Positions 16,884 through 24,929 of a stretch of 64,000 bases of DNA are shown here, one piece after another; position 1 is the stretch's first letter; the number at the start of each line of letters is the position of its first letter. The stretch is taken from NCBI GenBank assembly GCA_047600605.1, contig JASGKK010000003.1:1059178-1123177 (forward strand), read 5' to 3'. The notes beneath the pieces are model-generated. The model searched no databases. It saw only the letters and a program-made list of their open reading frames with translations, and was not told where the DNA came from. The stretch is from CAYMZZ01 sp047600605 (GTDB lineage: Bacteria > Bacteroidota > Bacteroidia > Chitinophagales > Chitinophagaceae). Both the position numbers and the translations under genes were made by a program.

Positions 16884-17975
16884 GTGAAACTTACTTCGTT
16901 GCTGGCTCTTATGTTGCTGATACTGCCTTCAGCGCAGCCGCTTCCTCCCGTTTGTCCTGTGATCATTCCCCAACAGCCCGTACAGAATCTCATCATTATT
17001 ACTATCGATGGTTTCAGGTGGCAGGAATTATTTACCGGGGCCGATGAGGACTTGCTTAGCGATACGCGTTACACTACAGACACTGCTACCATGCGGCTCA
17101 TGTATGGCGGGCCTACTGCTTCGGAAAGACGTCAGCGCCTGCTGCCATTTTTCTGGAACGTCATAGCCAGACGCGGGCAGCTCTATGGCAACCGGCACCT
17201 GGGCAGCAGAGTGAATACGGCTAACCTGTACAGCGTATCTTACCCCGGATACAACGAGATATTTACCGGCACGACCGATCTCAGCATATCCTCCAATGCA
17301 CGTAAACTCAACAGCCGGATCAACGTACTGGAGCACCTCGATAAGCAACCCGGATTTGCCGGCCGTGTAGCAGCTTTTACATCGTGGGATATGTTTCCCT
17401 ATATACTCAACCAGGAGCGGAATGGCCTGCCCGTAAACAGCGGTTATGCCGCTTTAAAAGACACGCTGTTATCTGCTACGACCTATGCGGCAAATGTGGT
17501 TCAGGAAAACATTATACAGGAAAAAGGAGGCACCCGTCAGGACCAGTTAACCTATATAGCCGCACGGGAATATTTGCAAACACATCAACCGCGGGTATTA
17601 TTCCTGGGTCTCGGCGAAACAGATGAATATGCTCACCGTGGCAATTATGACCGTTATCTGCAGCAGGCTACGCAGATAGACCAGATGCTGGCTTCACTCT
17701 GGCAATGGATACAGACCACACCCGGTTATAAAGACAACACCGCTTTACTTATAACCACTGATCATGGCCGTGGCAGCAGAGACAGCAAATGGACATCGCA
17801 CAGCGCTTTCATAAAAGGCTCATCACAAACCTGGCTGGCTCTTATGGGACCCGGATTGCCTGCATTGGGAGAAGTAAAAGAAGATCAGCAGATCTATCAG
17901 CAACAACTGTCGTCTGTAATGGCAGCATTGCTGGGCGAGCGGTTTGGCAATAGTGTGCCTGTAGCCAGCAGGTGA
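16884..17975 (+). CDS. Alkaline phosphatase superfamily / type I phosphodiesterase-like exported enzyme
   Basis: Exported hydrolase of the alkaline phosphatase superfamily. A GTG start at 16884 gives 363 aa with signal peptide (KLTSLLALMLLILPSAQP); a TTG at 16857 would overlap a TATCCTTG promoter-like box at 16853-16860. Motifs: IIITIDGFRWQELFTG (metal-binding Asp), SVSYPGYNEIFTGTTD (nucleophile region, Thr or Ser), LFLGLGETDEYAHRGNYDRY (metal Asp and His) and LLITTDHGRGS (metal Asp and His). These are typical of nucleotide pyrophosphatase/phosphodiesterase or sulfatase-like enzymes in the periplasm. The substrate is not identifiable. Confidence 0.8.
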   Translation: MKLTSLLALMLLILPSAQPLPPVCPVIIPQQPVQNLIIITIDGFRWQELFTGADEDLLSDTRYTTDTATMRLMYGGPTASERRQRLLPFFWNVIARRGQLYGNRHLGSRVNTANLYSVSYPGYNEIFTGTTDLSISSNARKLNSRINVLEHLDKQPGFAGRVAAFTSWDMFPYILNQERNGLPVNSGYAALKDTLLSATTYAANVVQENIIQEKGGTRQDQLTYIAAREYLQTHQPRVLFLGLGETDEYAHRGNYDRYLQQATQIDQMLASLWQWIQTTPGYKDNTALLITTDHGRGSRDSKWTSHSAFIKGSSQTWLALMGPGLPALGEVKEDQQIYQQQLSSVMAALLGERFGNSVPVASR

Positions 17976-17985
17976 AGTAATGCAG

Positions 17986-18396
17986 TCAGGCGATAGCCAC
18001 CCGGGCAAATAAGGTACTCAGGTAGATCCAGAGCAGTGAAAAGAAAAGATGGATGATAGTTTCGAATCGTTTGCCCCGCCAGAGTGCAGGAGAATAATAA
18101 AAAAACTGGATCAGGCATCTCAGCAGCCAGAACAGGCAAAGTCCGGCCGCAATGTACTTGCCCAGTTTTGTTTCCAGCAATTCATGCGGTAGTATCAGGC
18201 AAAGCAATCCCATGAGCGCTACCGTAAAACCGATAAAGAAGGTATGTACATACATCATTTGCCTGTTGATCAGGCTCAGGGGCTTCAATTCTTTTTTCCA
18301 TTCAAAATAACCGGGAAAGAAGGCATGAAAAATGCCCAGCAGGATCAGCAATACACCGGTAACTTTAAGCTGTATGATCAGCATCTGTAAGTACAA
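17986..18396 (-). CDS. Four-helix membrane protein of unknown function
   Basis: 136-aa hydrophobic protein with about four membrane helices (LKVTGVLLILLGIFHAFF, HTFFIGFTVALMGLLCLI, YIAAGLCLFWLLRCLIQFF, IIHLFFSLLWIYLSTLF). I do not recognise the family. It overlaps the methyltransferase gene by about 20-32 bases depending on the start (ATG at 18396 or 18384), so it is probably translationally coupled. It is the last gene of a four-gene minus-strand run. Confidence 0.7.
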   Translation of the reverse strand: MYLQMLIIQLKVTGVLLILLGIFHAFFPGYFEWKKELKPLSLINRQMMYVHTFFIGFTVALMGLLCLILPHELLETKLGKYIAAGLCLFWLLRCLIQFFYYSPALWRGKRFETIIHLFFSLLWIYLSTLFARVAIA

Positions 18397-19153
18397 TTAA
18401 GTGAATAAATGGATTGATCTTTTTCCTGGTTGTGATATGTAAACCTGCGCCAGCAAATGTCTTTTGCCAGGCAGACCAGGACAGAAAATGGAAAGCGCCA
18501 ATTGTGTAGGCCAGAAAATTGGGAAGATCGCGCAGATGCTCTGCCACCACAATTGAGCCACCTGGCGCCAGCGACCTCTTCAATGTACGGAAGAAGTCAG
18601 CTCTTTCGGCATCATCCCGGATCTCATGCGCAGCCAGTATCAGCAAAATAATACCGGCATCTTTTACCGGCAGTACCTGGGTTGTTGTGGGAATAGTTAC
18701 TGTACCCGGAAAAGACGGATATACTTTTCGTGCACGTGCAATCGACCATTCCGTATGTTTTTGCGGATCGTAGAAATCAAATACATGCAGGTCATTTTGC
18801 GGATAGCGTGTCTGAAGTAATGCACTCGTCTCGTCAAAACCCGCATGGATATTAATCATTGTACCGGTGGCCGGAATAAACTCACTGAGCCAGTAGAGCG
18901 AGTATAATCCCGAAAGATCATATACATACCAGGATACCAGCAGGGAAATAAAAAGAGTGAGTATCGCACCAATCAGGATCAGCAGCAAAAGCAGGGAGGT
19001 CATACCAGGCGTATACCAATAGCCCAGTGTAAGCGCAACGATCAGCAGGAATGCCAGCAGATAAAAATGCCAGTTAAACCAGACGATATGCTTCACTCCC
19101 AGCCAGCGCGGCCGGTTTATTAACCGGTTATATGCAGAAGAGGATACTGGCAT
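18365..19153 (-). CDS. Membrane-anchored class I SAM-dependent methyltransferase
   Basis: 262-aa protein with two N-terminal membrane helices (about 27-45 and 51-73), then a Rossmann-like methyltransferase domain. Motifs: TMINIHAGFDETSALLQ (degenerate motif I), LHVFDFYD (motif II acidic residue), AGIILLILAAHEIRDDAERA (motif IV) and RSLAPGGSIVVAEHLRDL (motif VI). The glycine-rich loop is weak, so SAM binding should be verified. The ATG overlaps the DUF2071 stop by one base (TGATG). Confidence 0.72.
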   Translation of the reverse strand: MPVSSSAYNRLINRPRWLGVKHIVWFNWHFYLLAFLLIVALTLGYWYTPGMTSLLLLLILIGAILTLFISLLVSWYVYDLSGLYSLYWLSEFIPATGTMINIHAGFDETSALLQTRYPQNDLHVFDFYDPQKHTEWSIARARKVYPSFPGTVTIPTTTQVLPVKDAGIILLILAAHEIRDDAERADFFRTLKRSLAPGGSIVVAEHLRDLPNFLAYTIGAFHFLSWSAWQKTFAGAGLHITTRKKINPFIHLIVLTDADHTA

Positions 19154-19905
19154 CAGGCAGAGACATTTTTAGCTATTGCAAGCGATTCTGTACGTCCTTT
19201 TTTCCAGTGATAGGGAATGGCGCTGACCAGGAATGCACTGGCCAGCTTTTTTTCAGCAAACGCCTTCTGTTGCAGCCATCCTGCCTGCTCCTGCACTATG
19301 TTGACAGGTTGTGGTGTCCATGATTCGCGAACGCCTTCTATGATCACTACCCGGTTCTTTTTTTCATCTGCAGAAAATGTGAAGGGTAATGGTCCTGCAA
19401 AACGACGGGCCTGCTGCCAGGTATCGAATACGGAACCGGCAGGCAGTATTGCTTCATTGCTGCAATCGGCCTCAATATGTATATTTTCCTTTTCTGAAGA
19501 GACCAGTATCCGGTCAGTTGAACTGCTCATTTTCAGGTCAGCTGTTTTATACTGATAATGCGTAAACAGGTTGCCGGAAAAACTCATGATACGTTTGTTG
19601 GTCACAGAGCGGATAATATACAATCCGCGCAGTCTTCGCCCGCGTGTATCTGTATAGCGAACAAAAATGCGATAACCGGAAAGAATGAAATCACGTCCCA
19701 TCCAGGCAGGGAAGCCCGATGGTCGTAAGCGACGGGTAGATACAAATGCCGCTGCTACAAATCCCCATTTTTCATTCCAGCTATCCAGTGTGAGGCAATC
19801 TGGAATCATGGGCTGCAAGGCGGCAACCGGCAATGCATAGGTGAGTACCAGCGAATGGTCAAAAAATGCATCTACCGCAAAAGGATGAGTACGCAGATTG
19901 AACAT
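19153..19905 (-). CDS. DUF2071 (YqjF-like) family protein
   Basis: 250-aa protein matching the DUF2071/YqjF family of acetoacetate-decarboxylase-like beta-fold proteins of unknown function. Typical elements are HSLVLTYALPVAALQPMIPD near the N-terminus, WGFVAAAFVSTRRLRPSG, GRDFILSGYRIFVRYTDTRG and the late VNIVQEQAGWLQQKAFAEKK block. No signal peptide, so cytoplasmic. It lies between a DoxX-like gene (3-base gap) and a methyltransferase gene (one-base overlap), so all are probably one transcript. Confidence 0.78.
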   Translation of the reverse strand: MFNLRTHPFAVDAFFDHSLVLTYALPVAALQPMIPDCLTLDSWNEKWGFVAAAFVSTRRLRPSGFPAWMGRDFILSGYRIFVRYTDTRGRRLRGLYIIRSVTNKRIMSFSGNLFTHYQYKTADLKMSSSTDRILVSSEKENIHIEADCSNEAILPAGSVFDTWQQARRFAGPLPFTFSADEKKNRVVIIEGVRESWTPQPVNIVQEQAGWLQQKAFAEKKLASAFLVSAIPYHWKKGRTESLAIAKNVSA

Positions 19906-19908
19906 AGC

Positions 19909-20259
19909 TTATCGGGTGGTTCGTGCAGAAGGCCAGTTTCTAAAATAATACAGGTAAACGAGGAAAATAAACAGGGTGGCCAGTGCTGCATTCCAGGCGC
20001 CAAACAGCAGCAGGTCAGACGCCAGTACCAGTTCTATATTGTTCATAACAGCAACAGCGGCTATCTGCAGCAATCCGCAGAGTTTTGGCTTCCGCTGGCT
20101 GAGTATCCAGAGTGCCATCAGGATCTCCAGTACTCCGATGAGTTGGGTGATCCAGTGAGCGTCTGCCGGCCCCAGTATACGTGCTACAATCTGCTCATGC
20201 CTGGGCACAGCGCCCAGCAGTTTGCAAAACAATCCGTTGATAAGCCATACCAGTGCCAT
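19909..20259 (-). CDS. DoxX-like membrane protein
   Basis: About 116-aa membrane protein of the DoxX-like group with four hydrophobic helices (MALVWLINGLFCKLL, WITQLIGVLEILMALWIL, LLQIAAVAVMNNIELVL, AALATLFIFLVYLYYF). The ATG at 20259 falls just before the first conserved helix. The frame stays open upstream for about 19 codons with ...GFSWRLLIRIA but no ATG, so a non-ATG start is possible. It is first in a run with DUF2071, a methyltransferase and a 4-TM gene. Confidence 0.72.
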   Translation of the reverse strand: MALVWLINGLFCKLLGAVPRHEQIVARILGPADAHWITQLIGVLEILMALWILSQRKPKLCGLLQIAAVAVMNNIELVLASDLLLFGAWNAALATLFIFLVYLYYFRNWPSARTTR

Positions 20260-20334
20260 GGCTATCCGGATCAGCAGTCGCCAGCTAAAACCATCTGCGG
20301 GATTGATAATGTTTTTTTCTAAAGATAAGACTTG

Positions 20335-21384
20335 TTACTCTTTGCGGGTATCGAGTGTGAAGCCAATGCTGGTTCCTACATCGGCCCTGCTGCGTACATG
20401 AATAGTCTGGCCATGTGCTTCGATGATGTGCTTGCAGATAGCAAGCCCGAGTCCGCTACCGGTCACATCGAGACTGCGACCCTCATCGGTACGGTAAAAG
20501 CGCTCGAAGATGCGGGGCAGGTGTTTTTCGGGTATACCAATACCATCATCACTGATCTCAACCAGTATATGTTTACCGTCGGTATTGTATATACTGGCGG
20601 TGATGTTGCCATTATGTTTTCCGTATTTGATAGAGTTTTCTACCAGGTTAAGCACCACCTGGCGGATCTTTTCCTTATCTGCAAAAACCGTGAGCGGCGA
20701 TTCGCAGCCTTTCTTGATCTGGCAGCGGATATTTTTCTGTTCTGCCATGATAGAGATGCTTTCGAATGTTTCCCTGATCAGATCCTGTATCACAAAATTC
20801 TGCTTAAACAGGTTGAGCTCTCCCCGTTCCAGCTTCGAAATTTCATCCAGGTCATTGAGCAGGTTGGTAAGCCGCTCTACATTGGTGGAGGTTTTTTCGA
20901 GAAACTTGCGGTTCACCTCCGGATTTTCCAGGGCTCCCTGCAGCAGGGTGTCTACATATCCCTGAATGGCAAATACCGGTGTCTTGAATTCGTGGGACAG
21001 GTTTTGCAGAAATTCTTTCCGGAACTGTTCATTGGCCCGCAGCAGCTCTATCTCTTCTTTATTTTCAATAGCCCATGCTTCCACATCCTGCCGTACTTCT
21101 TCAATTGACTTGCGGGGAAGGATATATTTATAATAGGTCTCTTCGCGTTTGGTAGCCTTGGTCTGGTAAATGAACTTGTAGATGAGTTTTATCTTACGGT
21201 AAATAAAACGTTCCAGTACAACAGAGATCATCAGGTACCCGCCCAGCAGGATCACGAGGAATGAAATAAGCACAGGCTGCCAGCGGCGTTCAATAATGAA
21301 CACCAGCAGGGTGATAGGTACAGCCATACCCAATGCTGTCAGAAATGACAGTTGACGGGGTGAAATATTTTTCAGGGAAAACAT
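20335..21384 (-). CDS. PhoR-like sensor histidine kinase
   Basis: 349-aa membrane histidine kinase. Two N-terminal helices (about 11-31 and 38-57) flank a very short periplasmic loop. A linker leads to the dimerisation/phosphoacceptor helix FLQNLSHEFKTP with His131. The HATPase domain shows the N box (NLVENSIKYGKHNG), G1 (ISDDGIGIPEKH), F box (RIFERFYRTDEGRS) and G2 (GSGLGLAICKHII). There is no HAMP or PAS domain. It is encoded 69 bases after its cognate response regulator. PhoR-like architecture plus this partner suggests phosphate sensing, but another envelope signal is possible. Confidence 0.88.
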   Translation of the reverse strand: MFSLKNISPRQLSFLTALGMAVPITLLVFIIERRWQPVLISFLVILLGGYLMISVVLERFIYRKIKLIYKFIYQTKATKREETYYKYILPRKSIEEVRQDVEAWAIENKEEIELLRANEQFRKEFLQNLSHEFKTPVFAIQGYVDTLLQGALENPEVNRKFLEKTSTNVERLTNLLNDLDEISKLERGELNLFKQNFVIQDLIRETFESISIMAEQKNIRCQIKKGCESPLTVFADKEKIRQVVLNLVENSIKYGKHNGNITASIYNTDGKHILVEISDDGIGIPEKHLPRIFERFYRTDEGRSLDVTGSGLGLAICKHIIEAHGQTIHVRSRADVGTSIGFTLDTRKE

Positions 21385-21453
21385 GTCAATAAATATACGA
21401 CGGTAATCGGATCACTGCTGCGCCATAGCGCAGTACGGACCTGCAAATGACCA

Positions 21454-22131
21454 TTACATTTCAAACTTGTATCCCACGCCCTTTACGGTGGTGACGCAGT
21501 CGATACCCAGCTTTTGCCTGATTTTGCGGATATGTACATCAATGGTGCGGTCGCCTACGATCACATCGTTGCCCCATACCTGGTTGAGGATCTCATTGCG
21601 GAGAAATACACGGCCGGGTTTCTGTGCCAGCAGGTACAGCAATTCAAACTCCTTTTTAGCCAGTACAATGTCTTTACCATCTACCTGTACCAGAAAGCGT
21701 TCCGGATCAATGACCAGGTTGTCGATCTCCAGTGCCCTGACCTCTGCCTTGTTGAGCCGGCGAAACAGTGCGTTGACGCGGCTGATAAAGACTTTGGGAC
21801 TGATGGGCTTGCTCACATAATCGTCGGCACCTGTTTCCAGGCCTTTGATATGTGTGCCTTCATCGTTTACTGCCGTGAGGAAAATGATCAGGGTTTCTTT
21901 AAAAGCAGGCTGTGCGCGGAGTAGCTGACATACTTCCACCCCCGTCTTACGGGGCATCATCACATCCAGTACGATCAGGTCGGGCTGGGTGCGCCGTGCT
22001 TTTTCCAGGGCTTCATCACCATCTTTCGCCGTGATCACTTCATAACCCTGGGCGGAGAGATTGTATTTTAATATTTCCAATATGTCCGGTTCGTCATCAG
22101 CAATCAACACTTTTCTGGCCTTATTTTCCAT
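21454..22131 (-). CDS. OmpR/PhoB-type response regulator
   Basis: 225-aa response regulator. The receiver domain has acidic residues ADDEPD (11-16), phosphoacceptor Asp56 in DLIVLDVMMP, Thr in FLTAVND and Lys in DYVSKPIS. The C-terminal winged helix (about 130-225) includes FELLYLLAQKPGRVFLRNEI and DRTIDVHIRKIRQKLG, typical of OmpR/PhoB. It heads an operon with the PhoR-like kinase. A TAGGTTTG box lies about 20 bases upstream. Confidence 0.93.
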   Translation of the reverse strand: MENKARKVLIADDEPDILEILKYNLSAQGYEVITAKDGDEALEKARRTQPDLIVLDVMMPRKTGVEVCQLLRAQPAFKETLIIFLTAVNDEGTHIKGLETGADDYVSKPISPKVFISRVNALFRRLNKAEVRALEIDNLVIDPERFLVQVDGKDIVLAKKEFELLYLLAQKPGRVFLRNEILNQVWGNDVIVGDRTIDVHIRKIRQKLGIDCVTTVKGVGYKFEM

Positions 22132-22148
22132 TCCATTGAAAATTTCCG

Positions 22149-22156
22149 CAAACCTA
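22149..22156 (-). promoter_or_regulatory. -7 box upstream of the response regulator
   Basis: Minus-strand TAGGTTTG matches TAnnTTTG, 17-24 bases before the ATG at 22131. No clear -33 TTG. The remaining roughly 300 bases to the divergent gene at 22455 contain only the second promoter described at 22412-22440. Confidence 0.4.
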
Positions 22157-22411
22157 CTGGTTAATTGGCGCGTGTGGAAATAAGAGGGGTCTGCTTTACA
22201 CAGACTTAATAATAAGTTAATAAAGAACCCTGAAAAACAGGCCGCTGGCTATTGATTATTAATCTATTAGATATTTGCTTTCACCCTCTTTCAAATAGGA
22301 CCGGGATTTGAATAATGATTAATAGAAGACTTTGTAGACGATCATTTAAAGCGGGCAGGCAACTTTTTGAGGCAGTGAATGGTCTGAAAGAAGAGACAAG
22401 ACTGAATGCTA

Positions 22412-22440
22412 TTGAATATCAATACCTATTGCTAAATTTG
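22412..22440 (+). promoter_or_regulatory. Bacteroidota promoter upstream of the caspase-like secreted protein
   Basis: TTG at 22412-22414, 18-base spacer, TAAATTTG at 22433-22440 (TAnnTTTG), 14 bases before the ATG. Confidence 0.5.
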
Positions 22441-22454
22441 CATTTTCGATCCTT

Positions 22455-24656
22455 ATGATGGCGACCTTTAAACATATCCTGTTGATCTCCGGTTTTTCCC
22501 TGGCCGCCACTTTTGCGTTTGCCCAGCCCGATACCAGCCATGTACGGGAACTGAAACCTCCCAAAAACCGCGAGCTGTTTCATGATAATATAGATAAGGA
22601 ACAAACAGCCCTGATGGGGTCTGATGGAAAGGCCGATGGACAGTTTACTGTATCCGGCAATCCTGAAGTAAACATGCTGCTCACGCAGGTGCTGAAGCAA
22701 CGCGTGGATGCTTTTCAGTATGAAGTGGAGACGGATTCGCTGTTCGATCATCGCCTCAAGGTCAATGCCCTTTCCGGTATGGCCAATGTATTGAAATATG
22801 TGCGGCTCAACTGGAAATCAAAAAAAGTGAACCCGCTGCAGCTGCAGACCATCATAGATGGTTATCTGCAATGCCTGCAGCTGGACCAGGATGGCAAACC
22901 GATTGATCCGTTTATTAAGGCACAGACCTATGAAGTAGGAATGGCTATACTGGCCGCAGATAATTTTACACGCAATGCCGGCTATCAGGCATCGCGTGAT
23001 CAGCTTACATTAAAATACTGTCTGCTGCATCCGGAGCAAACCCTCAGTACACTCCGGCAAAATCCCGATGTTCCCTTTGCAGACAGCCTGGTAAAACTGG
23101 TAGCGAAGAAATATCCATCGCAACTCTATACCTATGCGCAGGCCAGCAACAAACTGGGTAGTCGCATCCGCAATATTCATGATGATCCTTTTGTGGAAGC
23201 GATAGCCCGCATGTCGCGCAGCAAAAGTGGCCAGCAGTATTTTCCTTTCCTGGATAATATTGTAAAAGGCAACCTGAGCTTTGCAGAAATAGATGCGGCC
23301 GAAAGAGATTCTGTACAATACTACAAGCTGCTGGTAAAAACGCAGATGGAGTATACTGCACGTATGCTCGATAAGGATACCGCATTTGCCTATAAAGAGC
23401 TGCTGGATAAGCTGGAGAAAAAAGCAAAAGATGTATTTGTAACAACGATCAACGGTCTGCACAATGAAACGGATGCTGTTCGTTTCCGTTGTATCCAGTC
23501 ACTCAGCGCCGAAGAACTTTATTACCTGGCAGTACTTACCGATGGATTGATTTATACTTCAAGCTATACCAGCGGTGTATATCCGCTCATGATGAAAAAG
23601 ATCGGCAACCGCGGAGATTCCCTGCTGCTCAGCCTGAAGTTTGATCGCTACCGCAAATTCATTAGTCAGGCAGCAGCCTATAATACGCTGGGCAACTTTT
23701 TGTCGACCTTCCCCAGTCACGATGATGCCACTAACCTGATGAATGCATTTGTGAGCAATCTCGAGAAATCCGAAGGACTGGAAGATGGGGTAGATGTGGC
23801 AGACTCTTATGCCAGTATTACTGAAACCAACCCCAAACTGGCTGCTGAAGTGCTTGGATTGGTTCAGGCCAACTACGAACGGAATGTGAAAGAGAATAAT
23901 GAAAAGGGAATTGTGATCTATAATATCCTGAATAAACTCTTTCTTTCTGCCGACTCTTCAAAAGGGATTGATCTGACACGTGAGCTGGGTATACCGCCGG
24001 TATATAATGTGCCATTCAATTCGCTGACCAACAGTAAAGGAGAAGTAGTGGCGCAGGTATTCTTTTACGGAGACAAAGACGGGCAGGGCATATTTCCCGG
24101 GTTTCTTAATATGTTTCCCAGTGGTAACTGGAGTATCGACCGAAGCAATCCGCAATGGGTAACTATACGCTCTGTCAAAGGCAAACCTGTTGTCATTTAC
24201 GCCAACAAACCGCTGCCCGAAGAAACCGGCGAAGATGACAAAGCGCAACAGGCGCTGGGCGAATACCTCGAAAAAAATAAACTGGAGCCCACTGTCACCA
24301 TTCACCGGGGCCATAGCTATTTTGCCAATACCACTATCAGCTATATGGCACCCAGTTCGAAAGTGGTATTTATGGGTAGCTGCGGCGGCTTCCACCTGAT
24401 TGATTCCATTCTGCACAAATCATCCGATGCGCATATCATCGCATCCAAACAAATCGGCAAGACGGCGATCAATAAACCCTTTTTCCAGTTGCTGACAGAA
24501 AAGCTGCGTAATGGTAATAATATCGACTGGATCCCCTTCTGGCGTGAGTTTAAATCCAAAGCCGGCATTGAAGGGTTTGAAGATTATATCCCTCCCTACA
24601 AAAACCTCGGCGCTATTTTTATAAAAGCGTATAAGATATTGATGCACGAAGAATGA
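22455..24656 (+). CDS. Large exported protein with C-terminal caspase/CHAT-like His...Cys motif
   Basis: 733-aa protein with signal peptide (KHILLISGFSLAATFAFA, cut before QPDTS). Residues about 30-500 are mostly alpha-helical with no domain I recognise. The C-terminal 230 residues alternate strands and helices: KPVVIYANKPLP, then TIHRGHSYF with His620, then SKVVFMGSCGGF with Cys643, then ASKQIGKTAINKPFFQLL. A His in an R-G-H context and a Cys in G-S-C-G-G about 20 residues later, each following a hydrophobic strand, is the layout of clan CD cysteine peptidases (caspase, CHAT, gingipain). This assignment is by motif only. The stop TGA is the first codon of an adjoining repeat word. Confidence 0.65.
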   Translation: MMATFKHILLISGFSLAATFAFAQPDTSHVRELKPPKNRELFHDNIDKEQTALMGSDGKADGQFTVSGNPEVNMLLTQVLKQRVDAFQYEVETDSLFDHRLKVNALSGMANVLKYVRLNWKSKKVNPLQLQTIIDGYLQCLQLDQDGKPIDPFIKAQTYEVGMAILAADNFTRNAGYQASRDQLTLKYCLLHPEQTLSTLRQNPDVPFADSLVKLVAKKYPSQLYTYAQASNKLGSRIRNIHDDPFVEAIARMSRSKSGQQYFPFLDNIVKGNLSFAEIDAAERDSVQYYKLLVKTQMEYTARMLDKDTAFAYKELLDKLEKKAKDVFVTTINGLHNETDAVRFRCIQSLSAEELYYLAVLTDGLIYTSSYTSGVYPLMMKKIGNRGDSLLLSLKFDRYRKFISQAAAYNTLGNFLSTFPSHDDATNLMNAFVSNLEKSEGLEDGVDVADSYASITETNPKLAAEVLGLVQANYERNVKENNEKGIVIYNILNKLFLSADSSKGIDLTRELGIPPVYNVPFNSLTNSKGEVVAQVFFYGDKDGQGIFPGFLNMFPSGNWSIDRSNPQWVTIRSVKGKPVVIYANKPLPEETGEDDKAQQALGEYLEKNKLEPTVTIHRGHSYFANTTISYMAPSSKVVFMGSCGGFHLIDSILHKSSDAHIIASKQIGKTAINKPFFQLLTEKLRNGNNIDWIPFWREFKSKAGIEGFEDYIPPYKNLGAIFIKAYKILMHEE

Positions 24657-24890
24657 TTTGAGGATTTGATGATTTGAGAATTTGAAGATGGGAAAGGCAT
24701 GATTTGATAATTTGAAGGTTTGATGATTTGAAAATTGCTCAGTGATGAATGCTTCACAGCGGAAAACTTATTTCTCCCTATTCATCTTCAAATTCTCAAA
24801 TCATCAAATTGCATCAGCCCATTCCTCCACCCGCCTCTTTCCTTAAACCTTTCATAAAACTTATCACCTATAACTTATTACTTAAAGCTT
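24657..24890. repeat. Word-repeat block with 28-bp inverted arms
   Basis: Left arm 24663-24690 and right arm 24783-24810 are complementary at 27 of 28 positions and built of GATTTGA units, with further GATTTGA units between (24692-24735). The block continues at 24857-24888 with ACTTATTACTTA-type words also found at 1400 and 29670. It fills the gap between two plus-strand genes, and the preceding stop TGA opens the first unit. Confidence 0.85.
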
Positions 24891-24929
24891 CCTGCCTTAG
24901 TTTTGCTGTTTATCTAAAACAAGACCAGT

